The notes under the pieces were generated by a model. The model made no database searches and was not told the origin of the DNA. It saw nothing but the letters and a program-made list of their open reading frames with translations. DNA of 64,000 nucleotides from Amycolatopsis vancoresmycina (GTDB lineage Bacteria; Actinomycetota; Actinomycetes; Mycobacteriales; Pseudonocardiaceae): NCBI RefSeq assembly GCF_000716785.1, contig NZ_JNYY01000013.1, positions 212,239 to 276,238 on the forward strand, written 5' to 3'. Positions 16,140 through 24,857 of this stretch are shown here, piece after piece. Every line of letters begins with the position of its first letter. Position 1 is the first letter of the stretch. Position numbers and translations under genes: made by a program.

Positions 16140-17351
16140 TCAGGCGAACAGGCCGTCCATCCGTCCACTGTGGCCGGTGAGTACCTTGCCGGCGTCGGTG
16201 CCGAGGACGTCCTCCAGCACCGTTGCGTAGACGTCGCGAAAGTCCGTCGTCAGCTTCAGATCGCCGTCGTCCAAGTCGGTCAGGCTCGGTTCCGCGCCGT
16301 GGAAGCCGCCCTTCACTTTGGAGCCGATGACGAACACCGGGCCCGCGGTGCCGTGGTCGGTGCCCTGGCTCGCGTTCGCCGTGACCCGCCTGCCGAACTC
16401 CGAGTACACCAGCACCGTCGCCTGCTTGCCTCGGTCGGACTTCGCCAGCCGCTGGACGAACGGCGCCAGCGCGCCGTCCAGCTCGGTCAGCAGCCGCTGC
16501 TGCGTGCCCCGCTCGTCGGCGTGCGTGTCGAACCCGCCCAGCGACACCGAGTACGCCCGCGTCGGGACGCCCGCCTCGATCAGTCCCGCGACCACGTCCA
16601 GCTGGGCCGCCAGCTCGCCCTTCGCCTTCTCGCCCTGCTGAGAAGACGGTCCGCCCAGCGTCTGCACGGCCCGGTGCAGATCGGTCACCGACCGCGCCGC
16701 CCGCGCCTGCCAGAAGCCTTCACCCGGCTGGGCCGTCCCCAGGTCCGCGAACGCTTTGCCCAGCGCGCCTTCCGGGAGCTTCAGCCCGCCCACCGGCAAG
16801 GACGCCGCTGCGGTTCGCTCGCCGGCCAGCAGCGGCGGCAGCACCGGGTCGACCGACACCGCGCGCAGCGGGTCGTCGCCGGTGGCGTCCAGCCAGCGGC
16901 CGAGCCAGCCGGTCGGCACCGACGTCTCGGGCGACGCCGTCTGCCAGATCGCCATCGACCGGAAATGGCTGTGGTCGGGCTTCGGGTAGCCGACGCCGCG
17001 CAGCACGGCGAGCTGCCCGCCATCCCAGAGCCCCTTGAACCCCTTCAGCCCAGGGTTCAGCCCCAGCCCTTCGCCGAGGTCGAGCACCTCTTCCGGCTTG
17101 TACGCCAGCTCCGAGCGGGCGTTCTGGTACGCCGGGTCGCTCGCCGGGACGACGGTGTTGAGGCCGTCGTTGCCGCCGTAGAGGGTGACGACCACGAGCA
17201 CGCCCGCGTCCGGGTCGAGGGGGTTCACCTGCGCGGCCGACATCAGGTGCCCCCAGTCGACCTGCGTGGCGCCTGCGGCCAGCGCCGCGGCGGCCGTCAC
17301 GCCGGTCGCGGTGAGGAACCTGCGACGGTTCACCTGCTGCACGATCGTCAC
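16140..17351 (-). CDS. DUF1501 family protein, Tat-exported
   Basis: 403 residues from GTG 17351. The N-terminus has a twin-arginine signal (VNRRRFLTATGVTAAAALAA) followed by a DUF1501 domain of the alkaline-phosphatase/sulfatase fold: VVTLYGGNDGLNTVVP, VLVYSEFGRRV and GTDHGTAGPVFVIG. Its start overlaps the stop of the DUF1800 gene as GTGA at 17348-17351. DUF1501 and DUF1800 are nearly always paired across bacteria and are thought to act together outside the cytoplasm, but the biochemical role is not known. It is convergent with the sensor kinase gene, with about 80 bases between. Confidence 0.9.
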   Translation of the reverse strand: MTIVQQVNRRRFLTATGVTAAAALAAGATQVDWGHLMSAAQVNPLDPDAGVLVVVTLYGGNDGLNTVVPASDPAYQNARSELAYKPEEVLDLGEGLGLNPGLKGFKGLWDGGQLAVLRGVGYPKPDHSHFRSMAIWQTASPETSVPTGWLGRWLDATGDDPLRAVSVDPVLPPLLAGERTAAASLPVGGLKLPEGALGKAFADLGTAQPGEGFWQARAARSVTDLHRAVQTLGGPSSQQGEKAKGELAAQLDVVAGLIEAGVPTRAYSVSLGGFDTHADERGTQQRLLTELDGALAPFVQRLAKSDRGKQATVLVYSEFGRRVTANASQGTDHGTAGPVFVIGSKVKGGFHGAEPSLTDLDDGDLKLTTDFRDVYATVLEDVLGTDAGKVLTGHSGRMDGLFA

Positions 17352-18649
17352 CCGCTCACTACGTATTCGGGGGCACAAGCGGCCACTGTGGACAGTTGGC
17401 GGACGTTGCCGGCGACGCCGGCCAGCGCGGCGCGGGTCCGGTCCGACCACGCGTCGACCCCGAGCAGATCGCCGATCGCCGCGGCCTTGTCCCGGGCTTT
17501 CGCCACCGCCCCGAGGTCGGCGTGCTCGGCGACCAGCTGCGCGGCGTGCAGGCGCGCCACACCCGCCGAGGTCGTCAGCCAGGCGCCGCCGGCTGCCCAG
17601 CCTCCGACGCTGGGTGGCTGGAACGGCACCTGGCCCATCCCGCGCAAGGCAGCCAGTAGCTGCGTCCTGGTCTTGTCGTCGAGCTTCGCCGGCCGCACGC
17701 CCAGGGCGCGCAGCAGCCCGGCCAGCCACTCGACCGGCTGCTTGACCAGGGACGTCGCGCTGTCGTGGAACGCCGGCTCGTCGGTAATCGCGCGCAGCAG
17801 CGAACGGATGTCCCGGTGGCTCCCGTAGGCGGCGACGAGGCGGTTGAGCGTGTCGGCCGGCGGCGCGGTCGTCGACACCAGCCGGAACCAGACGCGCCCC
17901 GCGACGAACGGCGCCGACTCCGGGCGGCTCAGCACGAGGTCCACGAAGGACCGCGCGTCGAAGTCACCGCTGGTGCCGAGGATCCGCTTCACGCCGTCGT
18001 CGTGCCGCTTGGCGACGAGCTGGGACGCCGTGCCGTCGCGCTTCGCGGTCCAGCCGGTGAGAGCGCGGGCGGCTTCGCGGACGTCGTTTTCGGCGTAGTG
18101 CCCGACCCCGAGGGCGAACAGCTCCATGAACTCGCGGGAGAGGTTCTCATTGGGCTTGCCGGCTTTGTTGCTGTTGCCGTCGAGCCACAGCAGCATCGCC
18201 GGGTCGACGACCATCGCGCGGGCCAGCTCGGTGAAGCTGCCGAGCGCGTGCTCACGCTGAGCCTGGTTCTGGGCGAGCATCAGCCGCGGGCTGCGCACCT
18301 TCTGCTCGCCGGTGGCGAAATGGCCGTGCCAGAACCAGGTCAGCCGTTCGACGGACGCGAGGTCGGCCGCCGCCATCCGGTCCAGCCACCAGCTCACGGC
18401 CTGCGTGGCCTGGGCCTGGGTCTGCTTGCGGGCCTGCTGTTTCGTGGCTTTGTCGGCGTTCTTGTCGGGCTTGTCCGGCGGCGGGCCGGGGTCGGGCATC
18501 GGTGTCGCGGCCGCCCCGGCGTCCGGGCTGCCGGCCAGCAGCCGGTCGCGGGTCTCGGCGAACCCGCGGTCGAGGTCGCCGGGCCGCGGCCCGAAGCCGA
18601 GGCGGTCGTGCAGCCGCCGGACGGCCGCTCGTTCGGAAAGCACCACCAT
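17348..18649 (-). CDS. DUF1800 family protein
   Basis: 433 residues from ATG 18649 (MVVLSERAAVRRLHDRLGFG). CGGGAG lies very close to the ATG, so a GTG three or six bases further in could be the true start. The conserved DUF1800 features are FWHGHFATG, the NENLSREFMELFALGVGHY segment and AARALTGW, and near the C-terminus PPSVGGWAAGGAWLT. An unusual basic, Ala/Lys-rich insertion follows residue 55 (DKPDKNADKATKQQARKQTQ). It forms an operon with DUF1501 downstream. Proposed roles include surface or exopolysaccharide-related processes, not established. Confidence 0.88.
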   Translation of the reverse strand: MVVLSERAAVRRLHDRLGFGPRPGDLDRGFAETRDRLLAGSPDAGAAATPMPDPGPPPDKPDKNADKATKQQARKQTQAQATQAVSWWLDRMAAADLASVERLTWFWHGHFATGEQKVRSPRLMLAQNQAQREHALGSFTELARAMVVDPAMLLWLDGNSNKAGKPNENLSREFMELFALGVGHYAENDVREAARALTGWTAKRDGTASQLVAKRHDDGVKRILGTSGDFDARSFVDLVLSRPESAPFVAGRVWFRLVSTTAPPADTLNRLVAAYGSHRDIRSLLRAITDEPAFHDSATSLVKQPVEWLAGLLRALGVRPAKLDDKTRTQLLAALRGMGQVPFQPPSVGGWAAGGAWLTTSAGVARLHAAQLVAEHADLGAVAKARDKAAAIGDLLGVDAWSDRTRAALAGVAGNVRQLSTVAACAPEYVVSG

Positions 18650-18821
18650 GCTCCCGATGGTGGGACGCGCGCCGGGCGCCCGCGACCACCTGGCGGAAAC
18701 CTTAAGCCGATCCACAGCTACCGTGGGTCACCGGGCTGGCTGGATCTTCGCCGCGGCTGAGCAGGTCGGGACGGCGTCACGGGCGAGTAACGGATCCCGG
18801 CCGCCCGTCGACACATGCCCC

Positions 18822-19406
18822 GTGGCAGAAAAGCAAGGTGCATCACGCAAGAAGATTGTCGGGTGGGTGGCTGCGGTGGGCACGGCCACCGCGGGTCTGG
18901 CGACCTTTCTGACGAATGTGACGACGATCGCTGATTTCTTCAAAAGTGAGGAAGTTTCCGCCGGGGCCGCCACTACGTCGGCAGCGGCCGGGCCGCGAAC
19001 ACGTGTTGTCCCACCGATAGGTGATTCCGGCGTGACCCCTACGCCTTATGAAGCGGGAGAATCGCGTCAGTCCGTGCCGGACCCTTTCCTGGCGACGTGG
19101 ACCGGAATCGTCTTCCAGCGAGGCGGGCCGTCGACGAAGTTTCCGGTCGAAATCGAGCTCGCCGGAGGGCGGCCGGGGGAGCAGATCGCCCGGGTGCGGT
19201 ACGACACGCTGGACTGCGGTGGCGTGTGGCGGTTGCAAACGGCGTGGGCCGAGGCGATCCGGTCGACGGAATCCATCCAGTCCGGCCGGTCACACTGCGA
19301 GGACACCGTCACCGTCACCCTTTCGATGCAACCGGACGGGCAGGTCTATTACGAATTCCTGGACGCGGAAGGCCGGGTCGGTCAGGGAATCCTGCACAAA
19401 TCTTGA
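18822..19406 (+). CDS. Single-TM protein with extracytoplasmic domain
   Basis: 194 residues from GTG 18822. A basic start (AEKQGASRKK) precedes one transmembrane helix at about 11-33 (IVGWVAAVGTATAGLATFLT), a Thr/Ala/Pro linker, and a C-terminal beta-rich domain of about 110 residues with two cysteines (TLDCGGVWRL and SGRSHCEDTVTV) that may form a disulphide. The domain contains FLATWTGIVFQRGGPSTKFP, a lipocalin/YcgJ-like opening seen in uncharacterised actinomycete surface proteins. No function is recognised. It is divergent from the DUF1800 gene. Confidence 0.65.
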   Translation: MAEKQGASRKKIVGWVAAVGTATAGLATFLTNVTTIADFFKSEEVSAGAATTSAAAGPRTRVVPPIGDSGVTPTPYEAGESRQSVPDPFLATWTGIVFQRGGPSTKFPVEIELAGGRPGEQIARVRYDTLDCGGVWRLQTAWAEAIRSTESIQSGRSHCEDTVTVTLSMQPDGQVYYEFLDAEGRVGQGILHKS

Positions 19407-19501
19407 TTGCGTCCAGTGCGCAGTGTGAGGCCCGGGAGGTCCCGGGCGGCGGGGACCCGTACTTCGTAACGACCTAGGACGCCGCGGCGACCTTTCCTGG
19501 C

Positions 19502-21226
19502 ATGGGACCACGGAGGAGATGGGTTCTCGTCGGAGTAATCGCGCTGATGCTCAGCGCGTGCAACCCGGGCGCCGGCGAACCTGTCGTGGACGCGGCAACG
19601 CGTCAAACGGTGTCACCTGCTCGAGGCGCCGAACTCGAGGCCGGTCCACATCTGAAGGTCACCGTGGGCGCAGGCGCCGTTGATCGGGACGCGATCGTCT
19701 CCGTTACGCCGGCGGGAGTCGAGGCGCCCCGGCTGCCGGGGTTCACGTCTGCTGCTCCGCCGGTGGAGATCGCCGTCAGTGCTCCTCTTGTGCAGCCGGT
19801 TCGGCTCACCTTCGACGGCGTCGGTGGTCCTGAGGGCGCGGTTCCGGCGTTGTTGCACTATGACGCCGTGGTCGGCTGGTATCCGGTGGAGGTGGGCGAG
19901 ACCGCCGGACCGATCGTCGCCGAACGGACGGCGCTATCGCCGTTCTCGACCGGATGGATCTCCAGCGCAGCGGAATGGCTGCGCGACCGCGCGGTCGGCA
20001 AGGCATCGCCTCCGACCTGCGGGCCTCCTCCGCCCCAGTGGGCTCGGCCGGCGATGGCGAAGTCGGATATGACGACCGGCTGCGTCACCGACAACTCGGG
20101 CAAGGTGGAACTGAGGATCCGCAACAACCGGGGCCTCCCGGTCGAGGTGGTCGTACCGCGCGGTGTCGCCTACGCAGACGTCCAAGGCCAGAACGAAACC
20201 GTCCGCAAGATCATCCGGGACTACGTGGGCGGAGACAGGGTCGTGCTGATGCCCGGCCAGGACGTCACGATGGGTTGGGCACGCCCGAGTGAAGACACCC
20301 AGGTCAGGGTGCAGACGGAGTTCACGGCAGGCACAATCCTGCCGGGCCTGGCGATGGAGTTGCTCGGCCTGGACGACTCGACCTCGTTGGCCGCGCTGGC
20401 CTACTTCCTCGCTGATTGCGGCGACGCCAAGACGCTGGCTCTGGACGTTCCCAGCAGTTCAGAGGTTTTGGGCGTCGTCATCAAGACGCTGGTCACCTGT
20501 GCGGCCAAGGCCGTTACGTCACCTGGTGGCGCCATCACGGCCGCCGTCTCGGCAATTGCTGCCGCTTACGGACGCGACAACGCCACGGTTGTCGCCGACC
20601 GTGAGTTCGCCGGCAAGGTCGACAAGCTGGCCAACGGGCTCCGTCTGCTCGGCAAGTTCGTCAAGGTCTACACCGCGGTGAAGCTCGCCGCGGCTCTCAC
20701 CCAGGTCGTCGTGGACAGCACCGCGCCGGCGCGGGACCGAGCGTTCGTGTTGAACCTCAGCGGCAGCGCGTCCGCCCAGCGGATAGCGACCTTCACCGGT
20801 TACGGCGGCGTCGCAGTCGGCATGACGAAACAGCAGGCTCTGGACAAAAGCAGCACACCGTTGAGTGAACATCGAATCGGTCCGTGCACTTACCTCACGG
20901 ACTCGGGCGGCGACCGGCCTGGCGGACTTTCGATCCTGCTCAATCGCGACGGCCGGGTCATCGGGATCAGAGTTCCCGCGAACGCCAGAACGGACAAGGG
21001 AATCCGGGTAGGTAGTACTTATGCCCAAGCCGAGGCGGCGTACCGGGGAAGACCGACTGAACGAGATGCGGACGCGGGCGGCTACCACCTTCTTGTGACC
21101 GGTCCCGGTGGCGCGATCGGGTTTCACTCGCTGAACGAGGCGGGCCCTGTCGAGAGCATCGCCGTCGGCCGGGAGGACTACGCGAAAGGGTTCGAGCTCT
21201 GCTCGGACAGCGAACCGCCGAGCTGA
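19502..21226 (+). CDS. Large uncharacterised lipoprotein
   Basis: 574 residues with a lipoprotein signal: basic MGPRRRW, hydrophobic VLVGVIALML and lipobox LSAC, so Cys20 is expected to be acylated. The next 130 residues form a beta-rich domain with LKVTVGAGAVDRDAIVSVTP, a ZU5-like opening. A middle region contains helical, Ala-rich segments (SPGGAITAAVSAIAAAYG). The C-terminal 130 residues (GYGGVAVGMTKQQALDKSST, then GIRVGSTYAQAEAAY) look like a repeated small beta-alpha domain found in secreted actinomycete proteins. The enzymatic role is unknown. It is convergent with the short-chain dehydrogenase gene. Confidence 0.7.
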   Translation: MGPRRRWVLVGVIALMLSACNPGAGEPVVDAATRQTVSPARGAELEAGPHLKVTVGAGAVDRDAIVSVTPAGVEAPRLPGFTSAAPPVEIAVSAPLVQPVRLTFDGVGGPEGAVPALLHYDAVVGWYPVEVGETAGPIVAERTALSPFSTGWISSAAEWLRDRAVGKASPPTCGPPPPQWARPAMAKSDMTTGCVTDNSGKVELRIRNNRGLPVEVVVPRGVAYADVQGQNETVRKIIRDYVGGDRVVLMPGQDVTMGWARPSEDTQVRVQTEFTAGTILPGLAMELLGLDDSTSLAALAYFLADCGDAKTLALDVPSSSEVLGVVIKTLVTCAAKAVTSPGGAITAAVSAIAAAYGRDNATVVADREFAGKVDKLANGLRLLGKFVKVYTAVKLAAALTQVVVDSTAPARDRAFVLNLSGSASAQRIATFTGYGGVAVGMTKQQALDKSSTPLSEHRIGPCTYLTDSGGDRPGGLSILLNRDGRVIGIRVPANARTDKGIRVGSTYAQAEAAYRGRPTERDADAGGYHLLVTGPGGAIGFHSLNEAGPVESIAVGREDYAKGFELCSDSEPPS

Positions 21227-21239
21227 CCGCGCTGGGTGC

Positions 21240-21375
21240 CAGTCGAGGCGGCGGCCGCCTTCGCTGCGGGCCGGCCGAGGACGTCACGCAGATGAGCTCT
21301 GCCCGCTGCCGCGGCGGCAGGTGCTGGACGGCGACGGTGAAGGCCAGCTCGAGGAAGCCTGCGAGGCGGCGGATT
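21240..21375 (-). pseudogene. ECF sigma factor region 4 relic
   Basis: The minus strand reads FLELAFTVAVQHLPPRQRAE followed by LIC. Inserting one C after TGC would restore CRDVLGRPA, the standard ECF sigma-4 sequence. The helix-turn-helix and the rest of the gene are absent, so this is a scrap of a deleted sigma factor gene. Confidence 0.55.
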
Positions 21376-21388
21376 TCCGATCGGTTCG

Positions 21389-22759
21389 TCAGGGCCGGTC
21401 TTCGGCGTCGCGGACGATAGACCGGGCCAGCCACGCGAACACCCGGTCGTGCGCCGGTTTCTGGAGGTGCCAGTACGCGTGGCCCAGCGGCGAGGCCGGG
21501 GTGAACCGCACCCGCTGCCGCAGCAGGCTTCCGGGGCCGGCCGGGTCCGCGCGCAGGGTGAGCTCGGCGTCGCCGGGCAGGCGCATGTCGGCGGTCAGCA
21601 CGAGTTCCCGGTGGGTGTCGTCGCGGTGGCGGACCGTCCAGAAGTCGACGACGTCCCCGGCGACCGGCCGGTGGGGTCTTCCGCGGTAGGCCCCCGGGCC
21701 GCCGAGCAGCCCGTCGAGCAGGCCGCGCAGGGCCCACGCCGGTGCGGGCGGGAACCGGCCGTGGTCGCCGCCGAGCGCGGTGATCGCCTGCCACAGCCGG
21801 TGCGGGGCGGCTTGCGACGGCCGGGTGCGCTCCTCCTGGTACGCCGGGCCGGCCGGCGCCGGTGGCACCGGCACGCCGAGTGCCGCGCGCAGGGCGTTGT
21901 CCAGGCTCGTCGGGCCGCCGGGCGGTGGCGGCAGCACGGATTCGACCGGCGTGTCGGCCGGCAGCAGGTCGTGCTCGAGCGACGCGAACAGCGGGCCCGC
22001 GACGGCGGCGGGCACGGGCGAGGTCAGCCCGGCGATCCGCGCGGCGGTCCCGTGGGACCAGAACGGCGACGGCAGGGCGAGCGCGGCGGGTCGCCCCAGC
22101 AGGCGTGCGCACCGCCGCACGAGGCCGTCGTAGCTGATCGTCTCCGGCCCGCTGATGTCGAACCGGCCCCGCAGCGGTGGGTGGCAGGCGGCGGCCCGCA
22201 GGTAGTGGCGGACGTCGGCGAGCGCGACCGGGCGGCTGCGGCGGGTGGTCCACCGGGGCCGCGGCCGGACCGGCAGCCGGGCGGTGCGCGAGAGCAGCTC
22301 GACCCCGGCCGATCCGCGGCCCAGGATCATCGAGGCCTGCAGCGCGATCGCCGGGACCTCGCCGTCGAGCAGGATGCCGGCCACCTCGGAGCGGGACGCC
22401 AGGTGCGGCGACGTCGTGGCCGACGGCCGGGGGCCGCCGAGGTAGACGAGCTGCCGGACCCCGGTGGCCGCGGCCGCGGCGGCGAGGTGCTGCGCGATGG
22501 CCCGGTCCCGGCCGGCGAAATCCGCGTGGCCCAGCGAGTGCACGAGGTGGAAGACCACGTCCGCGCCGGCGCACACGGTCTCGAGCGCGCCGGGGTCGGT
22601 GGCGTCCCCGAGCGTCACGCCGATCCGGCGCGGGAAGCCGGGTGCCGCCGCGCGGGCGAGGACCCGGACCGGGCGCCCGGCGGCGGCGAGGTCGGCGACG
22701 AGCGCGCGGCCGACGAAACCGGTCGCGCCCAGCACCGCGCAGCGGGGTGCCGGTGTCAT
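21389..22759 (-). CDS. NAD(P)-binding SDR-like protein with DUF2867 C-terminus
   Basis: 456 residues from ATG 22759, whose ATGA overlaps the glycosyltransferase stop. The N-terminal 280 residues are an atypical short-chain (NmrA-like) Rossmann domain: CAVLGATGFVGRALVADLAA, DVVFHLVHSLG and LVYLGGPRP, with no Tyr-x3-Lys pair in the usual position. Residues 300-456 match the DUF2867 pattern seen fused to such domains (WQAITALGGDHGRF, DVVDFWTVRH, ADMRLPGDAELTL, LGHAYWHLQKPAHDRVFAWL). It likely binds NAD(P)H; the substrate is unknown. It is the last gene of a two-gene operon with a GT4 enzyme, so it could act on a glycosylated product. Confidence 0.78.
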   Translation of the reverse strand: MTPAPRCAVLGATGFVGRALVADLAAAGRPVRVLARAAAPGFPRRIGVTLGDATDPGALETVCAGADVVFHLVHSLGHADFAGRDRAIAQHLAAAAAATGVRQLVYLGGPRPSATTSPHLASRSEVAGILLDGEVPAIALQASMILGRGSAGVELLSRTARLPVRPRPRWTTRRSRPVALADVRHYLRAAACHPPLRGRFDISGPETISYDGLVRRCARLLGRPAALALPSPFWSHGTAARIAGLTSPVPAAVAGPLFASLEHDLLPADTPVESVLPPPPGGPTSLDNALRAALGVPVPPAPAGPAYQEERTRPSQAAPHRLWQAITALGGDHGRFPPAPAWALRGLLDGLLGGPGAYRGRPHRPVAGDVVDFWTVRHRDDTHRELVLTADMRLPGDAELTLRADPAGPGSLLRQRVRFTPASPLGHAYWHLQKPAHDRVFAWLARSIVRDAEDRP

Positions 22760-24801
22760 CGCGAGTCCGGCCGGGCCGCGGTGCGCCGGTAGACGGCGGC
22801 GAACCGGCCGGCGACCTCGTGGATGCCGAAGCGGCCGACGACGGTCTCGCGTCCGGCGGCGGCCATCGCGCGGGCCCGCGCCGGGTCGTCGGCGGCCCCC
22901 CGCACGAACGCGGTCAGCGCGTCCCCGAACGCGGTGAGGCCCGAGGTGTCGGCGAGCAGGCCGTTGCGCCCGTGCTCGATGTAGTGGCCGAGGCCGCCGC
23001 GGCGCGGCCCGAGCACCGGCAGGCCCGCGTCCATGGCTTCGACCACCGCGATGCCGAACTCCTCCTTGCGGCTGGGGCAGACGTAGAGGTGCGGCGTGGG
23101 CGCGGGGAGCCGGTGGGCGAGGCCGTGTTCGAGCAGGCGGACGTCGTCGTTGCCCAGCGCGGCCAGCATCGCGAGCCGGCCGGCGGCGCCGGGGTGCCGG
23201 CGGTACAGGTCCAGGATCCGGTCCAGGAGCCGCTTTTCGTCGCCGGTCGGGTTCGTGGTGTCCCCGCCGACGAGCACGAGCGCGGTGTGCTGCCACAGGC
23301 CGCGGGTGAGCCAGGCCTCGACCAGCAGGTCCTGCTGCTTGACCGGGTGCAGCCGGCCCACGCACAGCACGATCGGCAGCGCCCGGGCGGCCTCGGTCAG
23401 CCGGGGGAGACCGGCGCCGGGGGCGAACAGCGAGGCGGTGAGCTGCTGCTGGCGGGCTTCGGCCGTGGCCGTCGGGAACAGCCGCGGGATGCCTTCGGCC
23501 GGGGATTCCGGCTCCGGGCGCCCGCGCAGCTGCGGGAAGTACTTCACGAGTTCGCCGTCGGGCCGCCCGGGCAGGCCCAGGACCGTGTCGGCGGCCGCGA
23601 CCAGCCGGTCCGCGGCGTAGAGCCGGTGCAGGTCGAACCGGGCGGCGGCCCGGTCGCCGCCGGGGCCGGGCCGGTGCCGTTCGGCCAGCGAGCGGTGCGG
23701 ATCGGCGGTGAGGGTGAACACCGTCCGCGCGCCCATGGCCCGGGCCGCATCCACGACCGCGGCGGACCCGTCGTCGGCGTAGCGCACGTGGACCACGTCG
23801 GGGGTGCAGCCCGCCAGCCACAGCAGGTGCCGGGCGAGGAACGTGATCGACGGCCGGAGCCGGGACAGCTCCGCCTGCGCCGGCGGACCGGGCGCGTCGA
23901 CCGGCAGCCGCAGCACCACGTGCCCGGCACCGCCGGAGTCCAGCAGCGTGGTGCGCTCGCCGAGCCGGTCGTGGCCGAGCAGCGTCACCGTGACGACCCT
24001 GGCGATTCCCTCGTGGCGCGGCAGCTCCGCCCCCAGGTGTCGCAAGAGGACGGTGAGCCCGCCGCTGGCCCCGGCGCCGGGCTGGTCGAACGAGCCCAGC
24101 AGCATCGACTGCGCGACGGTCAGCCCGGGCCGGTCCGCCGGCGGGCAAGTCCACAGTGGACTGCTCGCCGCGGTTTCGTCCTGCCGGGCCAGGCAAACCG
24201 CAGTCAGAACGTGTTCGTAGGGGTCTTCGGCGCGCTCGTGGGCCGCGGTCAGTGCGCCGGTCGCCGCCGGCCGCCCGCCGCACTGGGACAGGTAGCGCCA
24301 GGCGGCGTGCCGGTACCGGCGGTCGTCGAGCCCGCTGGCGAGCACGGCGCCGACCGGCAGGCAGCGGAGACCGTGCCGTTCGGCCAGCTCCAGCAGGAGA
24401 GCGGCCCGGCTCGGCGTGGCGTGCTCGAAGGCCGCGCGGATCGCGGCCGCGGCGGCGAGCGGGCCGTGTGCGGCGACCGCGTCGGCGAAGAGGTCCACGG
24501 CGATCGAGGCGGCCAGCTCGCCCGGCAGGCCGGTTTCGGTCGCCGGCACGGCCTCGAGCACCTCGGCGGGGCCGGGGCGGCGCGCTCCGCGAGCCATCGC
24601 CCGGAACGCGGCCACCTGCGCGTCCGGGTCGTCCGGCGCCGGCCGCTCACCGGCGTACTCGACGAGGGCGAGGCCGGCGAAGTCCGGGTGGAAGGCCCGG
24701 CGGAGCCGCTCGAGCTCGGCGGAATCGGGGGCGCCCGCCCAGGCCCGGAGGGCCGCCAGCGGGTCGGCCGGGACGGGGGTGCGGAGATTCGGAATGGTCA
24801 C
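22756..24801 (-). CDS. GT4-family glycosyltransferase with long N-terminal extension
   Basis: 681 residues, longer than a standard GT-B enzyme (about 380-450). Residues 1-220 are a helical Ala/Leu/Glu-rich extension without a known domain. The GT-B domains follow: acceptor half with SGGLTVLLRHLGAELPRHEG, nucleotide half with LCVGRLHPVKQQDLLVEAW, and the GT4 signature KEEFGIAVVEAMDAGLPVLG. The layout and the SGGLTV opening recall sucrose-phosphate synthase-like GT4 enzymes. It diverges from a GT1 glycosyltransferase gene across 56 bases and is coupled to the SDR-DUF2867 gene. Donor and acceptor are unknown. Confidence 0.82.
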   Translation of the reverse strand: MTIPNLRTPVPADPLAALRAWAGAPDSAELERLRRAFHPDFAGLALVEYAGERPAPDDPDAQVAAFRAMARGARRPGPAEVLEAVPATETGLPGELAASIAVDLFADAVAAHGPLAAAAAIRAAFEHATPSRAALLLELAERHGLRCLPVGAVLASGLDDRRYRHAAWRYLSQCGGRPAATGALTAAHERAEDPYEHVLTAVCLARQDETAASSPLWTCPPADRPGLTVAQSMLLGSFDQPGAGASGGLTVLLRHLGAELPRHEGIARVVTVTLLGHDRLGERTTLLDSGGAGHVVLRLPVDAPGPPAQAELSRLRPSITFLARHLLWLAGCTPDVVHVRYADDGSAAVVDAARAMGARTVFTLTADPHRSLAERHRPGPGGDRAAARFDLHRLYAADRLVAAADTVLGLPGRPDGELVKYFPQLRGRPEPESPAEGIPRLFPTATAEARQQQLTASLFAPGAGLPRLTEAARALPIVLCVGRLHPVKQQDLLVEAWLTRGLWQHTALVLVGGDTTNPTGDEKRLLDRILDLYRRHPGAAGRLAMLAALGNDDVRLLEHGLAHRLPAPTPHLYVCPSRKEEFGIAVVEAMDAGLPVLGPRRGGLGHYIEHGRNGLLADTSGLTAFGDALTAFVRGAADDPARARAMAAAGRETVVGRFGIHEVAGRFAAVYRRTAARPDSR

Positions 24802-24857
24802 TGCGCTGCTCCGGCAGTCGGGCCGTAGGGTCGGCGGGGCTGGGGAAGGAGTTCGGC

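Noticed and set aside
20967..22574. 535-codon minus-strand frame across the SDR gene and lipoprotein 3' end
   Set aside because: It overlaps two better-supported genes; only the short sigma-factor-like scrap near 21240-21375 has family character.
21389..24283. 964-codon frame joining GT4 and SDR sequences
   Set aside because: The part upstream of 22759 is out of frame with the real GT4 gene; the true start of the SDR gene is the ATG at 22759.
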